A DNA stretch of 58,865 nucleotides from UBA932 sp031548545 (GCA_031548545.1 JAVBQY010000009.1:1-58865); one strand, 5' to 3'; counted from the stretch's first letter, positions 43,812-52,010 are shown. The notes: generated by a model not told the origin, from the sequence alone. Program-made: numbers and translations.

Positions 43812-44441
43812 TTATTTTATCATGTAAAGCAAGCTCAAACCTATACGTGTAGGACCCAGATAATGCGTAACATTACGTTCAACATAGTCTCCGCAAGTCT
43901 CACAATAATAGGTATCATAGTTCATATAGGCATAGCCAAGGCCTATGGTGGCTTCCAACGACCAGTGGTAAGTAAAAATCCAGTGGTAACCGTAGGATAA
44001 TCCGGCCCCCAGCAGCCATCCTTCAAAACGGTGGGTGTTCATATAGTCGGAAAAAGGCGCTCCCCAATGCCCGGCATTGAATACGCCGCCATGGAGGTGG
44101 GCGCCGAAGAAATGGCCCTTAAACGCCTCGTAGAGCCAATAGCGAAGTTCGGGTTGGACAATCAGCTGTTTCCACTTTTTGTTATCGGCAAATGTCCATG
44201 GGTTATAATTTACGGGAATATCAAAGGTCAATTGATAACCCAAACGCACTTCAACAGCCAGGTTTAAAGTGGTGGTCATGTCGTAAAGCATATTTGTTTT
44301 AACGGCAATATCCGGGGTGGTGGTCAGGTAATAGGACTTCCCGTAAAATACAGGGCGCACCAAACGTTGCGCAAAGGCCGGAGTAGCAACAAAAACAAAT
44401 AATAAAGCAGCTATTAGTAGTTTATTTTTAGACGTCAACAT
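43812..44441 (-). CDS. DUF3575 beta-barrel protein, first gene of the fimbrial operon
   Basis: This 209-residue protein has a signal peptide (ending PAFAQ at residue 25) and the DUF3575 pattern: VKTNMLYDMTTTLNLAVEV, then WRY-type strands QPELRYWLYEAFKGHFFGAHLHGG and a final strand ending LSLLYMIK. It is a small outer-membrane barrel. CETCGDY near residue 180 is a loop Cys pair. It is first in the operon, behind a TATCTTTG promoter box, and probably helps place the OmpA-like partner or the fimbriae in the outer membrane. Confidence 0.85.
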   Translation of the reverse strand: MLTSKNKLLIAALLFVFVATPAFAQRLVRPVFYGKSYYLTTTPDIAVKTNMLYDMTTTLNLAVEVRLGYQLTFDIPVNYNPWTFADNKKWKQLIVQPELRYWLYEAFKGHFFGAHLHGGVFNAGHWGAPFSDYMNTHRFEGWLLGAGLSYGYHWIFTYHWSLEATIGLGYAYMNYDTYYCETCGDYVERNVTHYLGPTRIGLSLLYMIK

Positions 44442-44523
44442 GTGTTAAGACTTTATTTAAGACAATCCGCTCAGGGGCCGGACTCTTCTCTGTTTATTAG
44501 TCCGTTCAAGCGCTCTGGTCAGG

Positions 44524-44531
44524 CAAAGATA
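44524..44531 (-). promoter_or_regulatory. Candidate -7 box of the fimbrial operon
   Basis: The minus strand reads TATCTTTG about 83 bases upstream of the DUF3575 start. It lies between the operon and the AraC gene, where an activator site would be expected. Confidence 0.55.
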
Positions 44532-44589
44532 TGCCCTAAAGTCAAAAACACATTTAACATTTCCGGCCTTTTATTTGACAGTTTTCGCA

Positions 44590-45468
44590 CTATGCCGTCG
44601 CTTTCCTCATTTCTCCGGGAGTTTTTCCAAAACATTCTTTGCAGAAACGATTGAGTTGCGATTGTTCGGAGAAGCCCTGGTCATAGGCAATCTGCTTAAA
44701 AGGCTTATCGCTCCGGCAAATTTCATTATGGATAATTTTCATCTTTTTTTCTTTGAGCCACTCATGCGCCGTTTGACCAAATACATCTTTAAATTTTTTG
44801 GAAAATTTCTTGGGCGTATAATGCATAGCTATCGCCAGGTCATTAAGTGTTTTATACTGCTCATGGTGGCTTTTCACATATTCGGAAAAGATATGGTCGG
44901 TGCTTAACATAAGGTAAAACAATTGCCGCAACTGCCGTCCGGAATAGTATACCCTCAGTAGAATAAGAAATTCTTTTATCTTCGACTCCGTAAAATAACG
45001 GCATTTCAACCCGTCACGGATGGTATGGCGCAAGCCTTCCATGAACAAAGACAAGGGGGTGTTGATTTTTGTAGCTTGTATGAAAGGGCAGCCCTCCCGG
45101 CATTCGCCCCAGTGGATCATCCTGTCTCTATTCATATAGAGGTGGTCAATCATGCAACCTTCGCACAGGCATAAATGTCCGTGCAGGTTTATAACAATAA
45201 AGCAGGCCCCCGGGCTGCTTTCAAAATAGAGTCCGCGGTCCAGGGGGGTGTAAAAAAAGTAGCCGCGCCGTATGGTCTGGACGCAGGTTTGATCTTCCGA
45301 AGGGAAGATACGAAGTTCGCCTTTGATTAGAAACACGACTCTTTGTCTTTCCAGCAGACCGGTCTCCGCAGTATCCGGCCGGCTATGCCGGAGATCAAAT
45401 ACAGGAGCGGATAATTTATCATAATTATCACAGGAAAGATGATCTTTAAGGTTTGGTATTGTATTCAT
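44590..45468 (-). CDS. AraC-family regulator with clustered cysteines
   Basis: This 292-residue protein (start MNTIPN at 45468, shorter than the open frame) has an N-terminal cupin-like sensor part and a C-terminal AraC DNA-binding domain with two helix-turn-helix units (LNDLAIAMHYTPKKFSKKF and FKQIAYDQGFSEQSQLNRF). The sensor part holds Cys100, Cys102, Cys105, Cys123 and Cys127 in a CxCx2C...Cx3C arrangement, plus Cys13, 62 and 89. The gene lies just upstream of the fimbrial operon on the same strand, so it is a candidate fimbrial regulator, possibly redox- or metal-sensing. Confidence 0.82.
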   Translation of the reverse strand: MNTIPNLKDHLSCDNYDKLSAPVFDLRHSRPDTAETGLLERQRVVFLIKGELRIFPSEDQTCVQTIRRGYFFYTPLDRGLYFESSPGACFIVINLHGHLCLCEGCMIDHLYMNRDRMIHWGECREGCPFIQATKINTPLSLFMEGLRHTIRDGLKCRYFTESKIKEFLILLRVYYSGRQLRQLFYLMLSTDHIFSEYVKSHHEQYKTLNDLAIAMHYTPKKFSKKFKDVFGQTAHEWLKEKKMKIIHNEICRSDKPFKQIAYDQGFSEQSQLNRFCKECFGKTPGEMRKATA

Positions 45469-45669
45469 GCGATATTGATTTGGTTGTCGATATTTTTTAA
45501 ATATTGGCATCCCGGGAGTCTGGCAACAATAAGCACAACGATAACCTGCTTATGCGCCATAATCCCACACTTAACTTTTAATTAGACACCAAAATACGCA
45601 CAACCGTATTTGATTCTTACACTAAAAGTATAAGTCCGTCCAGATTTCTCTGTCAATACACATTAAGTA

Positions 45670-45677
45670 CAAATGTA
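45670..45677 (-). promoter_or_regulatory. Candidate -7 box of the AraC gene
   Basis: The minus strand reads TACATTTG, fitting TAnnTTTG, about 200 bases upstream of the AraC start. This implies a long leader. Confidence 0.35.
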
Positions 45678-45715
45678 ACCTTTTTTTTTAAACTTATGCA
45701 ATTATATTAAAAAAA

Positions 45716-45741
45716 GGGTGTCCGGAAAAATCCGGACACCC
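45716..45741. terminator. Strong GC-rich hairpin with A-run, orphan position
   Basis: A perfect 11-bp stem (45716-45726 with 45731-45741, AAAA loop) has a run of seven A to its left, so it acts as a terminator for the minus strand. The nearest minus-strand gene upstream is absent: the next gene on the right (trxA) is on the plus strand. Confidence 0.7.
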
Positions 45742-45764
45742 TCACCTAACCAAACCTTAAACCT

Positions 45765-45812
45765 ATGAAAACTGATTCAATATTAAGACAGCTGAAAAGG
45801 GAAAAGGTTTAA
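45765..45812 (+). CDS. Possible 15-residue leader peptide
   Basis: ATG at 45765 opens MKTDSILRQLKREKV then TAA. It is preceded by an AACCAAACCTTAAACCT stretch that resembles the leaders seen before many Bacteroidota genes. It lies between the orphan hairpin and the trxA promoter box. It may be a leader peptide, the remnant of a lost gene, or chance. Confidence 0.3.
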   Translation: MKTDSILRQLKREKV

Positions 45813-45831
45813 TTATTTCAGGATTTTTTGT

Positions 45832-45839
45832 TACCTTTG
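45832..45839 (+). promoter_or_regulatory. -7 box of the thioredoxin gene
   Basis: TACCTTTG matches TAnnTTTG, 43 bases before the trxA ATG. The -33 element is weak. Confidence 0.55.
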
Positions 45840-45881
45840 GACAAAATTCTTTTTAATTTAAACACATAAAATACTTTCATT

Positions 45882-46196
45882 ATGGCAATTGCATTAACTG
45901 AATCAAATTTTGACGAATTGGTGAATTCCGGCAAACCTGTATTGGTTGATTTCTGGGCTACCTGGTGTGGTCCCTGCCGCGCCATCGCCCCTATTATTGA
46001 CGAAATCAATAAAGAATATGAGGGTAAAGCCATTGTAGCCAAATGCGATGTGGATAACAGCGGAGATATTGCTACGCGTTTCGGCATCCGTAATATCCCC
46101 ACCTTGTTGTACTTTAAAAACGGCGAAGTGGTAGATAAACTGGTAGGCGCAAATCCGAAGTCGGCGATGACGGCTAAGCTGGATGCCCTCCTCTAA
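45882..46196 (+). CDS. trxA: Thioredoxin
   Basis: This 104-residue cytoplasmic disulfide reductase has the active site WCGPC (Cys29 and Cys32) and the cis-Pro segment RNIPTLLYFKNGEVV. It has normal length and no signal peptide. It is the first gene of a three-gene plus-strand run; the beta-barrel gene follows after 10 bases. Confidence 0.95.
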   Translation: MAIALTESNFDELVNSGKPVLVDFWATWCGPCRAIAPIIDEINKEYEGKAIVAKCDVDNSGDIATRFGIRNIPTLLYFKNGEVVDKLVGANPKSAMTAKLDALL

Positions 46197-46206
46197 TTAA
46201 TTTATT

Positions 46207-46758
46207 ATGAAAAAAATAATTATTTTTCTGGCCGTTTTCACCCTGATGGCCGGAACAACTGCCGAGGCAAAGATACGCCTCGGGCTAAAGGGCGGGTTAA
46301 ACTTCGCTTCTTTGCACACAGACGCCAGCAGTGTTCATGACGTGTATAACAGCCGTACGGGCTGGCATGCCGGTGCAATGATGAATGTAGGCCTGGTTGC
46401 CGGATTATCCCTGCAGCCTGAAATTCTGTACAGTTCAAAAGGCGCCGACGGCGCTTCTATAGGCTATCTGGAAATCCCGGTGGACCTGCAGTGGGGGATT
46501 TCCATTCCTCTTCCGCTTGTTAAGTTGCGCCCTTACGTATCTCTTACGCCTTATGCCAGCTACAGGGTCAGCAGTGGAAATGATATGGCAGAGCTCAATA
46601 ACTGGGACGGAGGTATCGGACTGGGCGCCGGCCTGGATGTGTGGAAACTCCAGGTAGCGCTGAAATATATGTGGGGCTTCGGTAGCGTAACCGATATTAA
46701 TGCCGGGTCAAAGGTGCAAAACCGTAATGTAATGCTTTCTCTGGGCTTCTTCTTGTAA
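46207..46758 (+). CDS. Small outer-membrane beta-barrel protein (porin/PorT-like family)
   Basis: This 183-residue protein has a signal peptide (residues 1-21, ending AEA). About eight amphipathic strands start with IRLGLKGGLNFASL and end with an aromatic C-terminal strand (MLSLGFFL). It is of the outer-membrane beta-barrel (PF13568-like) type. Specific role unknown; PorT of the T9SS belongs to a related group but is longer. Its stop and the ispB start overlap as TAATG. Confidence 0.8.
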   Translation: MKKIIIFLAVFTLMAGTTAEAKIRLGLKGGLNFASLHTDASSVHDVYNSRTGWHAGAMMNVGLVAGLSLQPEILYSSKGADGASIGYLEIPVDLQWGISIPLPLVKLRPYVSLTPYASYRVSSGNDMAELNNWDGGIGLGAGLDVWKLQVALKYMWGFGSVTDINAGSKVQNRNVMLSLGFFL

Positions 46759-47732
46759 TGGATATTATAGCCTCATCGCGCCATACCTTAGGAGCGGATT
46801 GGACCGGTTTTGATGCATTTTTTCGCCGGGCATTGCACAGTGAAATCGAGTTGTTGCATACAATCAACCAACACTTGCTGCAACATTCCGGCAAGCAATT
46901 AAGGCCTTTATTGGCCCTGATGGCGGGACGTTTGTGCGGAGCTATCAATGAAAGCACCTACCTCTCTGCCACGGCCGTGGAAATGGTGCATACTGCTTCC
47001 TTACTGCATGATGATGTGGTGGACAATGCCGACCAGCGGCGCGGCGCTCCATCGGTGAAGGCCGTATGGAAATCAAACGCGGCGGTGCTTACCGGTGACT
47101 ATTGGCTGGCCCGGGCTTTCCAACTGGTGGTACAACACGAAGAACACCGGCTGCTGCCCTGGTTCACCAATTGCCTGATAGACCTGAGCGAAGGAGAACT
47201 ACTACAATTATCTAAGGCCCGAACCTTAAATACTACGGAGAAGGATTATTACACCATTATCGGTAAGAAAACAGCTTCTTTACTGGCCGTAAGCATGGCC
47301 ACCGGCGCGATTACCGCCGGCGCCACAGAGGAGAGGGCGCAGCAGATGTATGCCATCGGCTACCAGCTGGGGCTGGCGTTCCAGATCCGCGATGATATTT
47401 TTGATTACAACAAAACCAACCTGCTGGGAAAACCCACGGGCAACGACCTGCGCGAGCAGAAAATTACCCTGCCCTTACTTTACGCCCTGGAACAAGCTGA
47501 TGCCAAGACGCGGGAAGAAGTATTGGGATGGGTGAAGAAAGCCGCTAAAGACAGCGCTTATGTTTCCAGGGTCAACCGTTTCGTAAAAGCGCAGCAGGGA
47601 ATAGAGCGGGCGCAAGCAACGCTTCAGACACATACGCAGAAAGCCGTGGCCATTATCCGGGAGTTCCCGGAGGGCGCCATAAGGGAGCAGCTCATTCAAC
47701 TGGCCACCTTCCTGGCTGAACGTAAAAAATAA
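46758..47732 (+). CDS. ispB: Polyprenyl diphosphate synthase
   Basis: This 324-residue trans-prenyltransferase builds the long isoprenoid chain for menaquinone. The first Asp-rich motif is HDDVVDNADQRRG (Asp85, Asp86, Asp89). The second is FQIRDDIFDYN near residue 208, with GKPTGNDLREQKITLP downstream. The chain length of the product cannot be set from sequence with certainty. It ends just before a bidirectional terminator shared with recA. Confidence 0.93.
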   Translation: MDIIASSRHTLGADWTGFDAFFRRALHSEIELLHTINQHLLQHSGKQLRPLLALMAGRLCGAINESTYLSATAVEMVHTASLLHDDVVDNADQRRGAPSVKAVWKSNAAVLTGDYWLARAFQLVVQHEEHRLLPWFTNCLIDLSEGELLQLSKARTLNTTEKDYYTIIGKKTASLLAVSMATGAITAGATEERAQQMYAIGYQLGLAFQIRDDIFDYNKTNLLGKPTGNDLREQKITLPLLYALEQADAKTREEVLGWVKKAAKDSAYVSRVNRFVKAQQGIERAQATLQTHTQKAVAIIREFPEGAIREQLIQLATFLAERKK

Positions 47733-47755
47733 AGGCGCGATTTTTTCGCGCCTTT
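47731..47755. terminator. Bidirectional intrinsic terminator between ispB and recA
   Basis: AAAGGCGCGA (47731-47740) pairs with TCGCGCCTTT (47746-47755) across a 5-T loop, with T-rich tails on both strands. It serves the convergent ispB and recA genes. Confidence 0.85.
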
Positions 47756-47758
47756 TCT

Positions 47759-48802
47759 TTAATCTTTTGCCTCTTTCAGTTTCTCCCTGATCTTAGCCTC
47801 TACCTCATCGGCCAGTTCGGGATTATCCATAATGATTTGTTTGACGGCGTCACGGCCCTGTCCGATCTTGGTGTCGCCATAGCTGAACCAGGAGCCGCTC
47901 TTTTTGATGATTTCAAATTCAACGCCGAGGTCGATGATTTCACCGAGTTTCGAGATACCTTCGCCGAAGACAATATCAAACTCCGCTTTCTTGAAAGGAG
48001 GAGCCATTTTGTTTTTCACCACTTTTACGCGGGTACGGTTACCGGTGGCTTCTTCACCGTCTTTGATCTGGGTGACACGGCGTACATCCAGACGGACCGA
48101 AGCGTAAAATTTAAGGGCGTTCCCCCCGGTAGTGGTCTCCGGATTACCGAACATCACCCCGATTTTTTCACGCAACTGGTTGATAAAGATACAGCAGGTA
48201 TTCGTACGGCTGATATTGGCCGTCAATTTACGCAGCGCCTGGCTCATCAAACGGGCATGGAGGCCCATCTTGGAGTCACCCATTTCGCCTTCAATCTCGG
48301 CTTTCGGGGTAAGGGCGGCTACGGAGTCAATAATAATCACGTCAATAGCGCCGGAACGGATAAGGTTGTCGGCAATTTCCAGGGCCTGCTCCCCGTTATC
48401 GGGCTGTGAGATCAGCAGGGTGTCCACGTTTACGCCCAATTTCTTGGCGTAGGTAGGATCGAAGGCGTGCTCGGCGTCAATGATGGCGGCAATACCGCCG
48501 TTCTTTTGCGCCTCGGCAATAGCATGGATCGCCAGGGTGGTTTTACCGCTGGACTCAGGCCCGTAGATTTCTACTACACGTCCGCGCGGGAATCCGCCGA
48601 CACCCAGCGCATGGTCAAGGGCTATGGAACCGGAGGGAATGACAGAGACTTCAAACGTGGGACGGTCTCCCAGTTTCATTACCGTGCCCTTACCGAAATC
48701 TTTATCGATTTTATCAAGTGTGGCCTGGAGCGCTTTTAATTTTTCGGCGCTCACCTGAGGCATTTTCTTTTCCGGGGCTTCTTTTTCTTCTTTTTTAGCC
48801 AT
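47759..48802 (-). CDS. recA: Recombinase RecA
   Basis: This 347-residue recombinase drives strand exchange and the SOS response. Walker A GPESSGKTT lies at 81-89, Walker B VIIIDSVAALTP near 155, and the loop regions (MGLHARLMSQALRKLT and GNALKFYASVRLDVRR) are intact. The N-terminus has a Lys/Glu-rich extension before QATLDKIDKDFGKG. The gene is monocistronic, divergent from the nucleotidyltransferase, with overlapping promoters. Confidence 0.98.
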   Translation of the reverse strand: MAKKEEKEAPEKKMPQVSAEKLKALQATLDKIDKDFGKGTVMKLGDRPTFEVSVIPSGSIALDHALGVGGFPRGRVVEIYGPESSGKTTLAIHAIAEAQKNGGIAAIIDAEHAFDPTYAKKLGVNVDTLLISQPDNGEQALEIADNLIRSGAIDVIIIDSVAALTPKAEIEGEMGDSKMGLHARLMSQALRKLTANISRTNTCCIFINQLREKIGVMFGNPETTTGGNALKFYASVRLDVRRVTQIKDGEEATGNRTRVKVVKNKMAPPFKKAEFDIVFGEGISKLGEIIDLGVEFEIIKKSGSWFSYGDTKIGQGRDAVKQIIMDNPELADEVEAKIREKLKEAKD

Positions 48803-48841
48803 GGTGGTTGAATTTTAGAGGATTAAACTTTAAATAGCTTA

Positions 48842-48878
48842 CAAAGTTAGGCTTTTTTTTCGATTTTTACTAACTTTG
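48842..48878. promoter_or_regulatory. Overlapping divergent promoters with perfect dyad
   Basis: CAAAGTTAG (48842-48850) and CTAACTTTG (48870-48878) form a perfect 9-bp inverted repeat. Each arm is a TAACTTTG -7 box, one for recA (minus) and one for the nucleotidyltransferase (plus). The -33 zone of each promoter falls on the -7 box of the other, so both cannot be occupied at once. Confidence 0.72.
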
Positions 48879-48897
48879 CATCATATATCATAATGCA

Positions 48898-49800
48898 ATG
48901 AAACCAACACTTTTGATCATGGCTGCCGGTATGGGCAGCCGCTACGGCGGGCTGAAACAGCTTGACGGACTGGGCCCCCACGGCGAAGTTATTATGGACT
49001 ATTCTGTCTTCGACGCCCTGCGCGCCGGGTTCGGAAAGGTGGTATTTGTCATCCGCCGGTCAATGGAACAGGACTTCCGGGAACATGTGCTGCCGCGCTT
49101 CAACAACAAGGTGCAAACGGAGATTGTTTTCCAGGAGCTGGACATCCTGCCCGAAGGTTTCGTTTGCCCCGCAGAGCGCACCAAGCCCTGGGGTACCAAC
49201 CACGCCATCATGATGGGCGCAGCCGTCATCCGGGAGCCCTTCGCCGCAATCAATGCCGACGATTACTACGGGGTCGATGCCTTCAAAGTGCTGGCCGATT
49301 ATTTAATGACGCTGGACAACTGCTCCGGCAGTTACTGCATGGTAGGTTTTCAGGTAGGAAATACCCTGTCCGAACGCGGCGCCGTATCACGCGGAGTCTG
49401 CGCCAAGGACAGCCAAGATAACCTGAGCTCCATTGTGGAGCGCACCCATATTGAACGCATAAACGGCGAAGTACAATACAAGGACGAGCAGGGCGCCTTC
49501 CATCCGCTGGCCGATAATACCCCTGTTTCCATGAATATGTGGGGCTTCACCCCGGATTATTTCCAACATTCCGACAAGCTGTTCAAAGACTTCCTGCAGG
49601 CCAAGGGCCAGGAACTGAAATCGGAATTTTATATCCCCTTCGCCGTCAACGAACTGATACAGGCCCGCACCGCCACGGTAAAAGTACTGCCCACCACCTC
49701 ACAATGGTTCGGCGTTACGTACCAGGAAGACCGGCCCGCCGTAGTCGCCCGTTTGAAAGAACTCCACGACACCAACGTATACCCGGAAAAATTATTTTAA
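48898..49800 (+). CDS. Sugar-nucleotide transferase family protein (NTP_transferase)
   Basis: This 300-residue protein opens with the nucleotidyltransferase signature LIMAAGMGSRYGGLKQLDGLGPHGEVIMDY. INADDYYG near residue 118 is the metal-binding Asp pair, and NMWGFTPDYF lies near 212. It differs from GalU in the Lys-rich region and may act on another sugar-1-phosphate. I assign no substrate. It is divergent from recA. A short repeat tract separates it from dnaG. Confidence 0.8.
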   Translation: MKPTLLIMAAGMGSRYGGLKQLDGLGPHGEVIMDYSVFDALRAGFGKVVFVIRRSMEQDFREHVLPRFNNKVQTEIVFQELDILPEGFVCPAERTKPWGTNHAIMMGAAVIREPFAAINADDYYGVDAFKVLADYLMTLDNCSGSYCMVGFQVGNTLSERGAVSRGVCAKDSQDNLSSIVERTHIERINGEVQYKDEQGAFHPLADNTPVSMNMWGFTPDYFQHSDKLFKDFLQAKGQELKSEFYIPFAVNELIQARTATVKVLPTTSQWFGVTYQEDRPAVVARLKELHDTNVYPEKLF

Positions 49801-49855
49801 ATAATGAACACCGGTCGCCCCATTATTACCCGGCTCGTGAGCTCGCTCCGCTCGG

Positions 49856-49883
49856 TTCACTATTCACTATTCACTATTCACTA
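49856..49883 (+). repeat. Four exact heptad repeats before dnaG
   Basis: TTCACTA is repeated four times without error and is directly followed by TTTT-G containing the dnaG TTG start. A GCTCGCTCCGCTCGG stretch stands just upstream. No Shine-Dalgarno sequence is visible in this position. Confidence 0.9.
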
Positions 49884-49885
49884 TT

Positions 49886-51826
49886 TTGATTGACCGCGCT
49901 ACCATAGACAAGATCATCGACACCGCCGACATCGTGGAGGTCATCGGTGACTTCATCAGCCTCAAAAAACGGGGGGTGAATTACCTGGCTTGCTGCCCTT
50001 TCCACAACGAGAAAACACCCTCATTCAGTGTATCGGCCACCAAAGGTATCTACAAGTGTTTCGGCTGCGGCAAGGCCGGCAATTCCGTGAATTTCGTCAT
50101 GGAACACGAGCACATGACCTATGTGGAAGCACTGAAATACCTCGGCAAGAAATACGGCATAGAAGTTCAGGAGAAAGAACAAACACCGGAAGAGATCCAG
50201 GCCGCCGGCATGCGCGAAAGCCTGATGGTGGTATCCTCCTATGCCCAGGAACAGTTCAGTAAGACGCTGTGGGAACACCCCGACGGGAAAAGCATCGGGC
50301 TCAGCTATTTCCGCGAGCGCGGATTCACCGACAAGACCATCAAAAAATTCCAGCTCGGCTATTGCCTCGACTCACGCAACGCCTTTAGCAACAAGGCCAT
50401 CAAAGACGGCTACAAAAAAGAATACCTGGTGGCTACCGGACTCTCCGTGGACCGAAACAACGAGCTGTATGACAGGTTCTTCGGCCGGGTGATGTTCCCC
50501 ATCCACTCCATCAGCGGCCGGGTAATCGCCTTCGGCGCCCGTACCTTGAAACAGGACAAGACCGTCGCCAAATACCTCAACTCACCCGAAAGTGAAATTT
50601 ACATCAAGAGCAATGTGCTCTACGGCATTTTCCTGGCCAAGCAATCTATAGTCCGCACGCAGAAATGCTACTTAGTAGAAGGCTACACCGATGTGATCTC
50701 CATGCACCAGGCCGGGATAGAAAACGTAGTGGCCTCCAGCGGCACCTCGCTCACCACCGAGCAGGTACGCCTGATTAAACGCTTTACCCCCAACGTAACG
50801 GTACTCTATGACGGCGATGCGGCCGGAATCAAAGCCTCTATCCGCGGCATTGACATGCTGCTGGAAGAGGGGCTCAATGTCAAGGTCGCCCTCTTCCCCG
50901 ACGGCGACGACCCGGACTCCTTCGCCCGCAAGCACAGTATGGCCGAATTCGAGGACTTCTTATTGGGCGCCGAACAGGACTTCATCTCCTTTAAAACAAA
51001 ACTGCTGAGTGAAGACGCCAAAAACGACCCGATCAAGCGCGCCGCCCTCATCACCGAAGTGGTCAAGAGCATTTCCGTTATTCCGGACACCATCACCCGC
51101 ACGGTCTATGTCAAAGAATGCAGCCGCCTGCTTGACATTGAAGAAGAGGTCCTCCTTACCGAAGTAGCCAAACTGCGCCGCAAGAAAATGTATGAAGGCT
51201 CGGCTTCGCCGGCGCCCCAGCCACAAGCCGCAGCACCCGCCATACCGGCCGCCGCCGCATCAGCGCCCCTACCCTCTTTTGTGAGCAACGTATACAGCGA
51301 AGCGCCGGAAAAAGAGCTGGTGCACATCCTGCTCAAATACGGCGACCGCGCCCTGTTCTCGGATGAAAACAGCCAGCCGCTTTCCGTAGCGGAATACATG
51401 ATCGACGAGCTGCGCAATGACGAGCTGGAACTACAGAACCTGCACTACCGCAAGGTCTTTGATGAATACAACAAGCTCCTGGGGACTATGCCCGACGAGC
51501 GGATCAAACACTTCATCAACCACCCCGACCATGAGATCATGGAGCTGACCATAAACGTACTGAGCGACAACTACCGCTTGTCCATCAAACGATTCATGGA
51601 CACCGAAGAGTCGGAGAACCTGCGCCTGCAGCAGGAGATCCCGCATGCCGTCATCGCCTTCAAATCAAGCATCGCCAAGCAGGCCTATATTGAGGTCAGC
51701 GAGCAGATGCTCAAGGCCCAGCAGAACAAAGACACCGAGCAGATGGCCCTCCTGCTCGACCGCCTGCGTACCCTCATCAAAGTCCGCAACGATTTTGCCA
51801 ACGAACTACAACGATTGACCACTTAA
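49886..51826 (+). CDS. dnaG: DNA primase
   Basis: This 646-residue primase makes RNA primers at the replication fork. The TTG start at 49886 gives MIDRATIDKIIDTADIVEVI, matching the family start, and no nearby ATG does. The CHC2 zinc ribbon has Cys37, His40, Cys58, Cys61. The Toprim part has VEGYTDVISMHQAG and LYDGDAAG. An Ala/Pro linker (about 437-465) leads to the helicase-binding C-terminus. The TTG abuts a heptad repeat tract instead of a ribosome binding site. Confidence 0.95.
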   Translation: MIDRATIDKIIDTADIVEVIGDFISLKKRGVNYLACCPFHNEKTPSFSVSATKGIYKCFGCGKAGNSVNFVMEHEHMTYVEALKYLGKKYGIEVQEKEQTPEEIQAAGMRESLMVVSSYAQEQFSKTLWEHPDGKSIGLSYFRERGFTDKTIKKFQLGYCLDSRNAFSNKAIKDGYKKEYLVATGLSVDRNNELYDRFFGRVMFPIHSISGRVIAFGARTLKQDKTVAKYLNSPESEIYIKSNVLYGIFLAKQSIVRTQKCYLVEGYTDVISMHQAGIENVVASSGTSLTTEQVRLIKRFTPNVTVLYDGDAAGIKASIRGIDMLLEEGLNVKVALFPDGDDPDSFARKHSMAEFEDFLLGAEQDFISFKTKLLSEDAKNDPIKRAALITEVVKSISVIPDTITRTVYVKECSRLLDIEEEVLLTEVAKLRRKKMYEGSASPAPQPQAAAPAIPAAAASAPLPSFVSNVYSEAPEKELVHILLKYGDRALFSDENSQPLSVAEYMIDELRNDELELQNLHYRKVFDEYNKLLGTMPDERIKHFINHPDHEIMELTINVLSDNYRLSIKRFMDTEESENLRLQQEIPHAVIAFKSSIAKQAYIEVSEQMLKAQQNKDTEQMALLLDRLRTLIKVRNDFANELQRLTT

Positions 51827-51835
51827 CACAGATTT

Positions 51836-51867
51836 TTTGGCATTCTCTGAAAAAAACACTATCTTTG
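51836..51867 (+). promoter_or_regulatory. tRNA promoter
   Basis: TTTG at 51836-51839 and TATCTTTG at 51860-51867 are 20 bases apart, an excellent match to the phylum consensus. The start is expected near 51872, 18 bases before the tRNA. Confidence 0.8.
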
Positions 51868-51889
51868 CAGCCCGATTTTTTCGGAATCC

Positions 51890-51964
51890 GGGCCCATAGC
51901 TCAGTTGGTTAGTAGCACCTGACTCATAATCAGGGGGTCGTTGGTTCAAGCCCAACTGGGCCCA
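51890..51964 (+). tRNA. tRNA with CAT anticodon (Met or Ile2)
   Basis: The cloverleaf is clear: acceptor 51890-51896 with 51957-51963; anticodon stem CCTGA/TCAGG with anticodon CAT at 51925-51927; T-stem GTTGG/CCAAC with loop TTCAAGC; discriminator A. CCA is not encoded. The D-arm is odd: GCTC faces TAGC, giving one C-T mismatch and a 10-base loop. CAT may be elongator Met or, if the C is modified to lysidine, Ile for ATA. The sequence does not decide this. It is not an initiator, because the first pair G-C is matched. Confidence 0.93.
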
Positions 51965-51976
51965 CAAATGAAAAAC

Positions 51977-52010
51977 AAGCACTTGCAGGAATAACAGCAG
52001 GTGCTTTTTT
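51977..52010 (+). terminator. Intrinsic terminator after the tRNA
   Basis: AAGCACTTGC (51977-51986) pairs with GCAGGTGCTT (51997-52006), with one G-T wobble and a 10-base loop, followed by TTTT. Confidence 0.85.

Noticed and set aside
49856..49883. CRISPR-like array
   Set aside because: The unit is 7 bases without spacers. No cas gene is present in the window.
51890..51964. tRNA as integration site of a genomic island
   Set aside because: No integrase gene and no repeat of the tRNA 3' end was noticed nearby; downstream genes look like ordinary chromosome.
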